From Frigoribacterium sp. ACAM 257 (lineage in GTDB: Bacteria > Actinomycetota > Actinomycetes > Actinomycetales > Microbacteriaceae), in contig NZ_VOLO01000001.1 in the NCBI RefSeq assembly GCF_007954365.1, positions 372,001 through 436,000 on the forward strand: DNA of 64,000 bases, read 5' to 3'. Below, piece by piece: positions 17,851 to 26,096 of the stretch. The position numbers and the translations under genes are program-made. The notes below the pieces were generated by a model, which was not told the origin of the DNA, ran no database searches, and saw only the letters and a program-made list of their open reading frames with translations. Numbering within the stretch: the stretch's first letter is position 1; every line of letters begins with the position of its first letter.

Positions 17851-18975
17851 ATGAGCGCACCGGACAAGGACTACCGCCTGCCTGACGGCGGACCCCGCAT
17901 CGCCCCCCTGCCGAAGGTGTCGTTGCACGACCACCTCGACGGCGGGCTGCGGCCCCAGACCATCGTCGAGCTGGCCGACGAGATCGGCTACGAGCTGCCC
18001 GTCGCGGGCGGTGCCGACGAGCTGGGGCGCTGGTTCGTCGACAGCGCCGACTCGGGCAACCTGCCCGACTACCTCAAGACCTTCGACGTCACGACGGCGG
18101 TCATGCAGACCGAGGCGGGGCTCGAGCGGGTCGCGCGGGAGTTCGTCCTCGACCTGGCAGCCGACGGCGTCGTCCACGGCGAGGTCCGCTGGGCGCCCGA
18201 GCAGCACCTCCAGGGCGGGCTCACCCTCGACCAGACCGTCGAGGCCGTCCAGCGCGGCATCGAGCAGGCGATGGACCAGCTCGACGGCGAGGGCCACGTC
18301 ATCTCCGTCGGCCAGCTGGTCACCGCGATGCGGCACGCGGACCGCGGCCTCGAGATCGCGCAGCTCGCGATCAAGCACCGCGAGGCAGGCGTGATCGGCT
18401 TCGACATCGCGGGGGCCGAGGCGGGCTTCCCGGCGTCGAACCAGCGCCCGGCCTTCGACCTCCTGGCACGCGAGTTCATGCCCGTCACCGTCCACGCCGG
18501 CGAGGCCGACGGCCTCGAGAGCATCCGCAGCGCGCTCCTCGACGGCCGCGCCCTCCGCCTCGGTCACGGCGTCCGGCTCGCCGAGGACATCCGGGTCGTC
18601 GCGTCCGCGGGCGACCAGACGACGGTCGAGCTCGGCCCGATCGCCGCGTGGGTCCGCGACCGCGAGATCGCGCTCGAGCTCTCGCCGCAGTCGAACCTGC
18701 AGACCGGCGCGATCGCCGCGTGGGGCCGCGACCTCGACGACCATCCCTTCGACCTGCTCTACCAGCTCGGCTACTGCGTCACGGTCAACACCGACAACCG
18801 CCTGATGAGCGACACGAGCCTCACGAAAGAACTGGCGTTGCTCGCCCAGGCGTTCGACTACGGCCTGTCGGACCTCGAGACGTTCCAGCTCAACGCCGCG
18901 GCGTCGAGCTTCCTGCCCCTCGAGGACCGAGAGGCGCTGGCCGACCGGATCACGGCGGGCTTCGGGGAGGTCTGA
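17851..18975 (+). CDS. add: Adenosine deaminase
   Basis: A 374-residue zinc amidohydrolase converting adenosine/deoxyadenosine to inosine/deoxyinosine. Metal and catalytic residues lie in LHDHLDGG (near residue 27), VTVHAGEADG (His and catalytic Glu region), RLGHGVRL and VNTDNRLMSDTSL. Full length. Inosine made here is a substrate of the purine nucleoside phosphorylase encoded on the other strand downstream. Confidence 0.96.
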   Translation: MSAPDKDYRLPDGGPRIAPLPKVSLHDHLDGGLRPQTIVELADEIGYELPVAGGADELGRWFVDSADSGNLPDYLKTFDVTTAVMQTEAGLERVAREFVLDLAADGVVHGEVRWAPEQHLQGGLTLDQTVEAVQRGIEQAMDQLDGEGHVISVGQLVTAMRHADRGLEIAQLAIKHREAGVIGFDIAGAEAGFPASNQRPAFDLLAREFMPVTVHAGEADGLESIRSALLDGRALRLGHGVRLAEDIRVVASAGDQTTVELGPIAAWVRDREIALELSPQSNLQTGAIAAWGRDLDDHPFDLLYQLGYCVTVNTDNRLMSDTSLTKELALLAQAFDYGLSDLETFQLNAAASSFLPLEDREALADRITAGFGEV

Positions 18976-18977
18976 CC

Positions 18978-19424
18978 GTGGCGCTGCCGTCCCTGCCCGA
19001 CTCGGCGATCGTCATCGCCGCCGACGCCCCCGACTGGCGCGCCGCCGTCCGTCGGGCGGGCGACGCCCTGGTGGCGTCCGGCTCGACCCGTGACGGCTAC
19101 GGCGACGAGATGGTCCGCATGATCGAGGAGCACGGCCCGTACGTGGTCATCGCGCCGGGCCTGGCGCTCGCACACGCGCGTCCGGACGAGAGCGTCCTGC
19201 ACGACGGCCTCGCCGTGGTGAGCCTCGCCGAGCCGGTGCCGTTCGGCCACCCGCACAACGACCCCGTGAGCGTCGTGCTCGCCCTCGCGGTGAAGTCCGT
19301 GGGCGGGCACCTCGAGTCGATCGCCGACCTGGCGAACGTCTTCAACGACGCCTCGGTGATCCCTGCCCTGGCGGCCGCGACGAGCGCCGACGAGGTCCGT
19401 CGGCTGATGGGGGCGACAGAATGA
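18978..19424 (+). CDS. PTS EIIA-type phosphotransfer protein (fructose/ascorbate family)
   Basis: A 148-residue EIIA-2 domain. GTG 18978 follows a GGGGAGG ending 8 nt upstream and lies 2 nt after the add stop. The active-site signature VVIAPGLALAHARP carries the phosphorylated histidine (His66), and VPFGHPHNDPVSVVLALA follows. In a normal system HPr phosphorylates this His, which passes the phosphate to IIB. No EIIC permease gene is present in the operon, so sugar transport with a distant IIC, or a purely regulatory role, are both possible. Confidence 0.9.
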   Translation: MALPSLPDSAIVIAADAPDWRAAVRRAGDALVASGSTRDGYGDEMVRMIEEHGPYVVIAPGLALAHARPDESVLHDGLAVVSLAEPVPFGHPHNDPVSVVLALAVKSVGGHLESIADLANVFNDASVIPALAAATSADEVRRLMGATE

Positions 19425-19693
19425 AGATCGTGACGATCTGCGGTGCCGGCATCGGCAGCAGCGGCATCCTCAAGGTCAACGCCGAGCGCGTCCTGGCGCG
19501 GCTCGACATCGAGGCCGACGTGGTCGCGGCGGACGTGGCCTCGATCGCCAACGTGGCCGACGACGCCCAGGTCATCCTCACGTCGCAGGAGTTCGTCGAG
19601 GCGATCGGGACGACCTTCGCCGACGTCATCGTGATCCAGAACCACTTCGACCAGGCCGAGCTCGCCGAGAAGCTGCAGAAGTCCCTGGGCTGA
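19421..19693 (+). CDS. PTS EIIB-type protein (ascorbate/lactose-like fold)
   Basis: A 90-residue protein with the EIIB P-loop CGAGIGSSG at the N-terminus; Cys7 is the expected phosphorylation site. The rest is a small alpha/beta fold. It overlaps the IIA gene by 4 nt (ATGA). The strong hairpin downstream shows this is the last gene of the operon, so the missing IIC is not simply hidden downstream. Confidence 0.9.
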   Translation: MKIVTICGAGIGSSGILKVNAERVLARLDIEADVVAADVASIANVADDAQVILTSQEFVEAIGTTFADVIVIQNHFDQAELAEKLQKSLG

Positions 19694-19711
19694 CCGCAGC
19701 CCCCTCGACGA

Positions 19712-19750
19712 CAGAGGGCCAGGACGCACGACGTGCGACCTGGCCCTCTG
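19712..19750. terminator. Terminator between PTS EIIB and phosphosugar mutase genes
   Basis: CAGAGGGCCAGG (19712-19723) pairs perfectly with 19739-19750, and an inner CGCAC/GTGCG stem extends it. It lies between convergent genes and can work in both directions. Confidence 0.85.
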
Positions 19751-19793
19751 TCCGTAGTCCGGTTCGCGCCGGAGCGACGACCGGCTCCGGGAG

Positions 19794-21464
19794 CTAGCGC
19801 AGCAGCTCGCGCATGCCGGCGTCGAGGTCGGCGACCGCCGCCTCCGCCGCAGCCCGACGCGCGAGCGCGTCGCCCTCGGTGCTGGACGCGTCGATGTAGA
19901 CCTTCAGCTTCGCCTCGGTTCCGCTCGGGCGCACGATCACGCGGGACCCGTCGGTGAACCAGTAGCGCAGCACGTCACCGGCGGGGAACCCGCCGAAGCC
20001 GTCCCGGAAGTCGTCGACACGGTCGACCCGGTGCGATCCCACGGTCGCGGGAGGCGCCTCCCGCAGTCGGCTCGTGAGCCTGCCGATCTCGGCGAGGTCG
20101 TCGACCCTGAGCGAGATCTGCGACGACGCGTACGCCCCGAAGCGCTCGTCGAACGCGACTAGGTGCTCGGCGACGGACGAGCCTGCCGCGGCCAGCTCGG
20201 TCGCCAGCGCGAGGAAGTCGACCGCGGCGGAGATGCCGTCCTTGTCGCGGACCTTCTCGGGGTCGACGAGGTAGCCGAGGGCCTCCTCGTAGCCGTAGAG
20301 CAGCCCGCCGACGCGGGAGACCCACTTGAAGCCCGTGAGGGTGTCGACGTAGTCGAGCCCGTAGCGCCCGGCGACCTCGCGCAGGGCCGGCGACGAGACG
20401 ATGCTCGCGGCGAGGGTGCCGTCGACGTCGTCGCGTCGGGCTCGCTCGGCGGCGCGCCAGCCGAGCAGCGCGCCCACCTCGTTGCCGGACAGGCGGCGCC
20501 AGCCCTCGGCCGAGGGGACGGCGACGGCGAGCCGGTCGGCGTCGGGGTCGTTGGCGATCACGAGACCGGCCGACACCCGGTCGGCGGTGGCGAAGGCGAG
20601 GTCGAGCGCCCCGGGCTCCTCCGGGTTGGGGAACGCCACGGTCGGGAAGTCGGGGTCGGGGGCGGACTGCTCCGCGACGGGGACCGGCTCGACGAAGCCG
20701 GCCTGGCTGAACACCCGGCGGGCGACCTCCCACCCGACGCCGTGCATGGCCGTGTAGACGACGCGGGGCTGCGTGCCGGAGGCGGCTGTGCCGGCGAGCG
20801 CCGCCGTGCGGCGGACGTACTCGTCGACGAGGTCCTCGCCGGCCTCGGACCAGTCGTCGGACCGCGGCAGCTCGCTGACGGGCCTCGTGGCCGCGTCGTC
20901 GATGTGGGCCGCGATCTCGGCGTCGACCGGGGCGACGATCTGCGAGCCGGCGTCGACGCCGCCGAGGTACACCTTGTAGCCGTTGTCCTGAGCGGGGTTG
21001 TGGCTGGCGGTGACCATGACGCCGGCGCTGACGTCGAGGTGGCGCACCGCGAAGGCCAGCACCGGCGTGGGGAGGGCACGCGGGAGGATCGTCGTGCGGA
21101 CCCCGGCGGCGGCCATGATCTCGGCGGTGTCGCGGGCGAAGACGGCGCTGTTCTTGCGCCCGTCGTAGCCGACGACGATCGAGGGCTCCTGCTCGCGTGC
21201 CGTGAGGAACGCCGCGAAGCCGGCCGCGGCCTGCGCGACGAGCACTCGGTTCATCCGGGCGGAGCCGGCCCCGAGTGCACCACGGAGCCCGGCCGTGCCG
21301 AAGGCCAGGCGGGAGCCGAAGCGGTCCTGCAGGTCCGCGGCGGCGGAGGCGTCTCCGGACTCGACGGCCGCCAGGACGGCGTCGAGCTCGTCGCGGGTCT
21401 CACGGTCGGGGTCCTGGTCGCGCCAGGAGCGGGCTGCGGCGACCAGGGCCGCGTCGTCGGTCAC
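19794..21464 (-). CDS. Phosphosugar mutase (phosphoglucomutase/phosphomannomutase family)
   Basis: A 556-residue alpha-D-phosphohexomutase. It has FGTAGLRG near the N-terminus, the phosphoserine loop TASHNPAQDNGYKVY, metal loop DPDADRLAVA, sugar-specificity loop GYEEALGY and the C-terminal phosphate-binding loop RPSGTEAKLKVY. Because it overlaps the purine nucleoside phosphorylase gene by 4 nt, a role as phosphopentomutase acting on (deoxy)ribose-1-phosphate is likely; such genes are often annotated pmmB. Glucose- or mannose-phosphate mutase activity for glycan synthesis cannot be excluded. Confidence 0.9.
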   Translation of the reverse strand: MTDDAALVAAARSWRDQDPDRETRDELDAVLAAVESGDASAAADLQDRFGSRLAFGTAGLRGALGAGSARMNRVLVAQAAAGFAAFLTAREQEPSIVVGYDGRKNSAVFARDTAEIMAAAGVRTTILPRALPTPVLAFAVRHLDVSAGVMVTASHNPAQDNGYKVYLGGVDAGSQIVAPVDAEIAAHIDDAATRPVSELPRSDDWSEAGEDLVDEYVRRTAALAGTAASGTQPRVVYTAMHGVGWEVARRVFSQAGFVEPVPVAEQSAPDPDFPTVAFPNPEEPGALDLAFATADRVSAGLVIANDPDADRLAVAVPSAEGWRRLSGNEVGALLGWRAAERARRDDVDGTLAASIVSSPALREVAGRYGLDYVDTLTGFKWVSRVGGLLYGYEEALGYLVDPEKVRDKDGISAAVDFLALATELAAAGSSVAEHLVAFDERFGAYASSQISLRVDDLAEIGRLTSRLREAPPATVGSHRVDRVDDFRDGFGGFPAGDVLRYWFTDGSRVIVRPSGTEAKLKVYIDASSTEGDALARRAAAEAAVADLDAGMRELLR

Positions 21465-22291
21465 AGGGCCGCCACGATGCGGGCGAGGAGCTGGCTGATG
21501 GCGCCCTCGGCGTCCCTGCCGGCCTGCAGCACCTCCTGGTGGCTCAGCGGCGTCGTCTGGATGCCGGCGGCGAGGTTCGTGATCAGCGACATGCCGAGCA
21601 CCTCCATCCCGGCCTCGCGGGCGGCGATCGCCTCGAGCGCCGTCGACATGCCGACGATGTGGCCGCCCATGGCCTTCGCCATCTGCACCTCGGCCGGCGT
21701 CTCGTAGTGGGGGCCCCTGAACTGCGTGTAGACGCCCTCGTCGAGGCTCGGGTCGATGCCCTTGGCGAGCTCGCGCAGGCGCGCCGAGTAGAGGTCGGTG
21801 AGGTCGATGAAGGTCGCGCCCTCGAGCGGGCTGTCGGCCGTGAGGTTGATGTGGTCGCTGATCAGGACGGGGCTGCCGGGCGTCCAGGTCTCCTTGATGC
21901 CGCCCGCGCCGTTCGTGAGGATCATCGTCCGGGCGCCCGTGGCGGCGGCGGTGCGGACGCTGTGCACGACGCGGCGGACGCCGTGGCCCTCGTAGTAGTG
22001 CGTGCGGGCGCCGATGACGAGGGCGTTCTTGCCGCTCGGGAGCGCGATGCTGCGGATCGAGCCCGTGTGGCCGACGACCGCCGAGGCGCTGAAGCCGGTG
22101 ATCTCGGTCGCGGGGACCTCGGCGGTCGTCTCGCCGATCAGGTCGGCGGCCTTCGCCCAGCCGCTGCCCAGGGTGAGGGCGATGTCGTGGTGGGCGACGC
22201 CGGTCGCGCGGGCGATGTCGGCGGCGGCGGTGCGGGCGACCTCGAACGGGTCGGCGGCACCGTCGAGGGGGTGCGTGGGGGTCTCGGACAT
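21461..22291 (-). CDS. Purine nucleoside phosphorylase
   Basis: A 276-residue trimeric-type PNP that phosphorolyses inosine/guanosine to base and ribose-1-phosphate. Motifs: LTLGSGWA near the N-terminus, GARTHYYEGHG (phosphate/purine region), LTNGAGGI and FRGPHYETPAEVQMAKAMGGHIVGMSTALEA given here only by its ends FRGPHYE and VGMST. ATG 22291 is set by TAGAGT 7 nt upstream; the longer frame would start before this promoter. Its stop overlaps the mutase start by 4 nt. Confidence 0.94.
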   Translation of the reverse strand: MSETPTHPLDGAADPFEVARTAAADIARATGVAHHDIALTLGSGWAKAADLIGETTAEVPATEITGFSASAVVGHTGSIRSIALPSGKNALVIGARTHYYEGHGVRRVVHSVRTAAATGARTMILTNGAGGIKETWTPGSPVLISDHINLTADSPLEGATFIDLTDLYSARLRELAKGIDPSLDEGVYTQFRGPHYETPAEVQMAKAMGGHIVGMSTALEAIAAREAGMEVLGMSLITNLAAGIQTTPLSHQEVLQAGRDAEGAISQLLARIVAAL

Positions 22292-22304
22292 GCGCTCCAC
22301 TCTA
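22292..22304 (-). promoter_or_regulatory. PNP -10 element, leaderless
   Basis: On the minus strand TAGAGT (22304-22299) is followed by 7 nt and then the PNP start codon. Confidence 0.6.
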
Positions 22305-22331
22305 GGTCCCGCGCCCGCCTCCTCCATCGCT

Positions 22332-22346
22332 CTCCTCATTCAGGAA
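22332..22346. repeat. Left inverted repeat of the AbiEi/DUF559 module
   Basis: CTCCTCATTCAGGAA is the exact reverse complement of 23525-23539. With a gap of five unlike bases the similarity resumes (GTCCTGATC on both sides), extending the imperfect repeat to about 29 nt (22332-22360 and 23511-23539). Confidence 0.85.
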
Positions 22347-22386
22347 CTCGAGTCCTGATCTGCGCGGCGGGGGGACTGATCCTCCT

Positions 22387-22406
22387 GATCCGTGCACGGT
22401 TCAGGA
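22387..22406 (+). repeat. Direct-repeat copy of the DUF559 gene's 3' end
   Basis: GATCCGTGCACGGTTCAGGA closely matches 23470-23488 (GATCGTGCACAGTTCAGGA): one insertion and one mismatch. The right copy is the end of the DUF559 coding region (DRAQFRT); the left copy read in frame gives IRARFRN. This suggests a remnant of a second family member upstream, or a shared target sequence. Confidence 0.6.
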
Positions 22407-22487
22407 ACCTCGAACACTGCCTTCCTGCATGTTGCGCGTCCACAGGGCGTCACCGTCGTTCCCGCACGAGGCGCAGGTCTCCGTCAT
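22401..22487 (-). pseudogene. Possible remnant of a small zinc-ribbon-like protein
   Basis: A 28-codon frame with the start MTETCASCGNDGD. The CxxC in the first ten residues resembles the start of small zinc-ribbon proteins of actinobacteria that are usually about twice as long. The frame runs out in a TCAGGA motif, as if cut. It could be chance; no second CxxC is seen nearby. Confidence 0.2.
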
Positions 22488-22548
22488 GCGTCCACAAGGC
22501 AGACGAGGAGGCGCGTGTCGGGGCTCGGACACCGGTGACCATGCCGAC

Positions 22549-23496
22549 ATGGACCTCCTGCAGACACTCGCCGCGTTCGGCGGCATCGCGACCCGCCGAC
22601 AGCTCCTCGCGAACGGACACAGCGGTGGCGACCTGACGACCGCGGTGCAGCGAGGTGCCGTCCGCAGGGTCCGCCAGGGGCACTACACGAGGCTCGACGC
22701 GGCCACGGACGCCGTCGCGGCCGTCCGCCTCGGCGGCCGCCTCGCGGGCCCCTCCGCCGCCTCCGTGCACGGACTCTGGGCCGGCTACGACCGGCGTCTG
22801 CACGTCTCGGTCGCGAGGAACGCGTCCCGTCTGCGGGTGGCGCGTCGGGTCGCGCCGGGGGGCGAGGACGCGCCGAGGTCCGCCGACGGGTCCGTGGTGG
22901 TCCACTGGACCGACACGGAGCCCCTCGCGCTCGCTGAGCCGTGCTGGCGGTCGTCCGTCGTCGTCTGCCTGCGACAGATGGTCGCGTGGTGCGACGAGGT
23001 GACGGCGGTGGCGTGCGTCGACACGGCCCTGCAGGCCCGCCTGGTCGGGCTCGACGAGCTCACGGCGGGCCTCGAGGGCCACGGCCCTCGCGTCCGGGCC
23101 GTGCTGCAGAGGTGCCGCCCGGGCTCGGACTCGGGTGTCCAGTCGATGGTGCGGCAGGCGCTCGCGGCCAGGGGCGTCGACGTCGAGCAGCAGGTGTGGG
23201 TCACGTCGGTCGGGCCGAGCGACATGCGCCTGCGAGGTCGTCGCGGGCAGGCGCTCCGCGTGCTCGTGGAACTCGACGGCTTCGCGTTCCACTCACGGCG
23301 AGACGCGTTCGACCGGGACCGGACGAAGGACGCGGAGGCGGCGTCGGCCGGCTACACGACCCTGCGGTTCAGCGCTGACCAGGTCGAGCGAGATCTCGGA
23401 GGGGTCGTCGACACGATCACGCGCGTTCGCGACGCACACGATGAAGGAACGCAGGCGTCCCTGTTCCTGGATCGTGCACAGTTCAGGACGATCTGA
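22549..23496 (+). CDS. AbiEi-like winged-helix protein with C-terminal DUF559 (Vsr-like) nuclease domain
   Basis: A 315-residue protein; ATG 22549 chosen because the helix-turn-helix start is then at the N-terminus as in relatives (earlier ATG 22429 adds 40 unlike residues). Residues ~1-50 match the AbiEi antitoxin-type winged helix (IATRRQLLANG ... VRQGHYTR). Residues 50-190 are a variable middle region. Residues ~195-290 match DUF559, a restriction-endonuclease-like fold related to Vsr: VELDGFAFHSRRDAFDRDRTKD (Glu241, Asp243, His248, Asp257/Lys260) and LRFSADQVERD. Where many relatives have Glu in an SxxES helix this one has Gln198, so activity is uncertain. The gene stands alone between oppositely directed housekeeping genes and inside inverted repeats. 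Function of this solo architecture is unknown to me; mobile-element or defence roles are inferences. Confidence 0.75.
   Translation: MDLLQTLAAFGGIATRRQLLANGHSGGDLTTAVQRGAVRRVRQGHYTRLDAATDAVAAVRLGGRLAGPSAASVHGLWAGYDRRLHVSVARNASRLRVARRVAPGGEDAPRSADGSVVVHWTDTEPLALAEPCWRSSVVVCLRQMVAWCDEVTAVACVDTALQARLVGLDELTAGLEGHGPRVRAVLQRCRPGSDSGVQSMVRQALAARGVDVEQQVWVTSVGPSDMRLRGRRGQALRVLVELDGFAFHSRRDAFDRDRTKDAEAASAGYTTLRFSADQVERDLGGVVDTITRVRDAHDEGTQASLFLDRAQFRTI
23470..23488 (+). repeat. Right direct-repeat copy inside the DUF559 gene end
   Basis: Matches 22387-22406 except for one missing base and one change. It lies in the last codons of the gene. Confidence 0.6.
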
Positions 23497-23524
23497 CCCC
23501 CTCTCGCGAGGATCAGGACGGAAC

Positions 23525-23539
23525 TTCCTGAATGAGGAG
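23525..23539. repeat. Right inverted repeat of the AbiEi/DUF559 module
   Basis: TTCCTGAATGAGGAG, the exact reverse complement of 22332-22346. It lies 4 nt beyond the accC stop codon, so it may also affect the 3' end of that transcript. Confidence 0.85.
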
Positions 23540-23543
23540 CGGG

Positions 23544-25301
23544 CTAGTCGATGCTGAGCAGGACGTGGCCCGACGAGACCGTCTCGCCGACCGTGGCCGA
23601 GATGCCCGAGACGACCCCGTCGCGGTGCGCCGCGACCGGCTGCTCCATCTTCATTGCCTCGAGCACGAGCACGAGATCGCCCTTGACGACCTGCTGGCCC
23701 TCCTCGACGGCGAGCTTGACGACGGTCGCCTGCATGGGCGACTTGACCTCGGCGCCCGTGGCGGTGACCACGGCGCCGCGACCCGCGCCGCGACGGCGGG
23801 GGGCGGCCGCAGGAGGCGCGGTGCGCGCGCCGAGACCAGCCGGCAACGAGACCTCGACGCGCTTGCCGCCGACCTCGACCACGACGGTGGTGCGCTCGTC
23901 GTCGGGGCGGGGCGCCTCGGCCTCGCCGCTCCACGCGGGGATGTCGTTGACGAAGTCGGTCTCGATCCAGCGGGTGTAGATAGAGAACGGCTGGCCGCCC
24001 TCGGGGGCGAAGGCCGGGTCGCGGACGATCGCGCGGTGGAACGGCAGCACGGTGGGCAGGCCGGCGACCTCGAACTCGTCGAGCGCGCGGCGGGATCGCT
24101 CGAGGGCGTCCTCGCGCGACGAGCCGGTGACGATCAGCTTGGCGAGCAGCGAGTCGAACGAGCCGCTGATCTCGTCGCCGGCCTGGACGCCGCTGTCGAC
24201 GCGGACGCCGGGGCCGCCGGGCGCCTTGAAGACGTGCACGGGGCCGGGGGCAGGCATGAAGCCGCGGCCCGCGTCCTCGCCGTTGATGCGGAACTCGAAC
24301 GAGTGGCCGCGGGGCTCGGGGTCGCCGTACTCGAGCACGCCGCCCTCGGCGAGGCGGAACTGCTCGCGGACGAGGTCGATGCCGGTGATCTCCTCCGAGA
24401 CCGGGTGCTCGACCTGCAGGCGGGTGTTCACCTCGAGGAACGACACCGTGCCGTCCTTGCCGATGAGGAACTCGCAGGTGCCGGCGCCGACGTAGCCGAC
24501 CTCGCGGAGGATCGCCTTGGACGACTCGTAGAGAGCGGTGGTCTGCGCCTCCGTCAGGAACGGGGCGGGCGCCTCCTCGACGAGCTTCTGGTGACGGCGC
24601 TGCAGCGAGCAGTCGCGCGTCGACACGACGACGACGTTGCCGTGCGCGTCGGCGAGGCACTGCGTCTCGACGTGGCGGGGCTGGTCGAGGTACTTCTCGA
24701 CGAAGCACTCGCCGCGGCCGAAGGCGGCGACGGCCTCGCGGACGGCCGAGTCGAACATCTCGGGCACCTCGTCGCGGGTGCGGGCGACCTTGAGGCCGCG
24801 ACCGCCGCCGCCGAAGGCCGCCTTGATGGCGACGGGGAGCCCGTGCTGGTCGACGAAGTCGAGCACCTCGTCGGCGCCCGAGACGGGGTTGAGGGTGCCG
24901 GGCGCGAGGGGCGCGCCGACGCGCTCGGCGATGTGCCGGGCGCTGACCTTGTCGCCGAGCTGCTCGATCGCCTCGGGGGAGGGGCCGATCCAGACGAGGC
25001 CCGCAGCCGTCACGGCGCGGGCGAAGTCGGCGTTCTCGGCGAGGAACCCGTAGCCGGGGTGCACGGCGTCGGCACCCGAGCGGCGGGCGACCGAGAGGAT
25101 CTTGTCGATGACGAGGTAGGTCTCGGCGCTCGTGGTGCCGCCGAGGGCGTACGCCTCGTCGGCGAGGCGGGCGTGCTGGGCGTCCCTGTCCTGGTCGGCG
25201 TACACGGCGACGCTGCCGATCCCGCTGTCGCGCGCTGCGCGGACGACCCGGACCGCGATCTCTCCACGGTTGGCGATGAGGACCTTGCTGATGGACGGCA
25301 T
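23544..25301 (-). CDS. Acyl-CoA carboxylase alpha subunit (biotin carboxylase plus biotin carrier)
   Basis: A 585-residue biotinylated subunit that carboxylates its own biotin with ATP and bicarbonate and hands the carboxyl group to the beta subunit, making malonyl-CoA or methylmalonyl-CoA. The N-terminal biotin carboxylase starts with [13 protein letters not shown]; the ATP-grasp glycine loop is [28 protein letters not shown] is the active-site block. A Pro/Ala linker joins a biotinyl domain with EAMKMEQP (biotinylated Lys). ATG 25301 lies 8 nt after TAGGGT (minus strand). Typical AccA3-like length. The beta and epsilon subunits are encoded about 5.5 kb to the right. Confidence 0.95.
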   Translation of the reverse strand: MPSISKVLIANRGEIAVRVVRAARDSGIGSVAVYADQDRDAQHARLADEAYALGGTTSAETYLVIDKILSVARRSGADAVHPGYGFLAENADFARAVTAAGLVWIGPSPEAIEQLGDKVSARHIAERVGAPLAPGTLNPVSGADEVLDFVDQHGLPVAIKAAFGGGGRGLKVARTRDEVPEMFDSAVREAVAAFGRGECFVEKYLDQPRHVETQCLADAHGNVVVVSTRDCSLQRRHQKLVEEAPAPFLTEAQTTALYESSKAILREVGYVGAGTCEFLIGKDGTVSFLEVNTRLQVEHPVSEEITGIDLVREQFRLAEGGVLEYGDPEPRGHSFEFRINGEDAGRGFMPAPGPVHVFKAPGGPGVRVDSGVQAGDEISGSFDSLLAKLIVTGSSREDALERSRRALDEFEVAGLPTVLPFHRAIVRDPAFAPEGGQPFSIYTRWIETDFVNDIPAWSGEAEAPRPDDERTTVVVEVGGKRVEVSLPAGLGARTAPPAAAPRRRGAGRGAVVTATGAEVKSPMQATVVKLAVEEGQQVVKGDLVLVLEAMKMEQPVAAHRDGVVSGISATVGETVSSGHVLLSID

Positions 25302-25329
25302 AGTCCCCCACCCTATTGCGCCGCCCGCA

Positions 25330-25368
25330 GCCTCCTTTGGATGACGTGCACGAAAACACGCAGGAGGC
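25330..25368 (-). terminator. Hairpin downstream of maf
   Basis: GCCTCCT (25330-25336) pairs with AGGAGGC (25362-25368), with a further CGTG/CACG pairing inside. It sits between the maf stop and the accC promoter. Confidence 0.35.
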
Positions 25369-25380
25369 GCGTGAGGATTG

Positions 25381-26070
25381 CTACAACGCGCCGGCGGTCG
25401 GCGAGGTCCACAGCTCGTGCCACGGCACGCCGAACCCGCGCACCAGCGAGCGCAGCACGGGCACGGACAAGCCGACGACGGCGCTCGGCGTGCCCTCGAT
25501 GTGGGTGATGAACGCCGAGGCACGGCCGTCGATGGTGAACGCGCCCGCGACCTCGAGGGGCTCGCCCGTCTCGACGTACGCCGCGAGCTCGGCCGGGTCG
25601 AGGTCGTCGGCGAAGGTGAGGTCGGCGCTGGCGACGGCCCCCGCGCCGGAGGAGGGGAACGCCGCGTCGGCCCGGGGCACGCCGCCGCGGTGGTCGATCA
25701 GCCAGTGCCCCGACCACAGGGTGCCCCGCCCGACCTCGGCCATGCGCCGCCAGCGGTCGAGGGCGAGCGCGGGCTCGTGCGGCTTGCCGTGCACCTGGCC
25801 GTCGAACTCGAAGGCGCTGTCGCCCCCGAGCACGAGGCCGTCGAGCGGGGATCCGTCGACGGTCACGTCGAGCACCGCCTCCGCCTTCGCCCTGGCCAGC
25901 AGCGACACCGTCTCGGAGGCGGTGAGGGATCGGCCCGCCGCCTGCTCGGCGGACGCGACCGCCGCCTCCTCGTCGACGCCCGGGCTGATCAGCACCGGCT
26001 CGACGCCCGCGGCGCGCAGCAGGGCGAGGCGAGCGGGGGAGGTGCTGGCCAGGTAGAGGGGAACGGTCAT
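25381..26070 (-). CDS. maf: Maf-like nucleoside triphosphate pyrophosphatase
   Basis: A 229-residue house-cleaning enzyme that hydrolyses non-canonical or selected nucleoside triphosphates to monophosphates. Motif [16 protein letters not shown] at the N-terminus, [15 protein letters not shown] with the catalytic Asp region, and [16 protein letters not shown] 26070 fits the family start; CAGGCT 7 nt upstream (minus strand, 26083-26078) suggests a leaderless transcript. It lies next to accC, as maf does in other actinobacteria. Confidence 0.93.
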   Translation of the reverse strand: MTVPLYLASTSPARLALLRAAGVEPVLISPGVDEEAAVASAEQAAGRSLTASETVSLLARAKAEAVLDVTVDGSPLDGLVLGGDSAFEFDGQVHGKPHEPALALDRWRRMAEVGRGTLWSGHWLIDHRGGVPRADAAFPSSGAGAVASADLTFADDLDPAELAAYVETGEPLEVAGAFTIDGRASAFITHIEGTPSAVVGLSVPVLRSLVRGFGVPWHELWTSPTAGAL

Positions 26071-26096
26071 GTCCGCCAGCCTGGCAGACTCGGGGC

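Noticed and set aside
16426-18744. 772-codon minus-strand frame opposite deoA and add
   Set aside because: Shadow of two well-supported enzymes in GC-rich DNA; no recognisable domain.
19733-19957. 74-codon plus-strand frame across the terminator after EIIB
   Set aside because: It runs through the terminator hairpin and the antisense of the mutase gene and is Arg/Pro-rich.
22549-23496. Classical AbiEi/AbiEii toxin-antitoxin pair
   Set aside because: No nucleotidyltransferase toxin gene lies beside it; the AbiEi-like part is only the N-terminal helix-turn-helix and is fused to a DUF559 domain.
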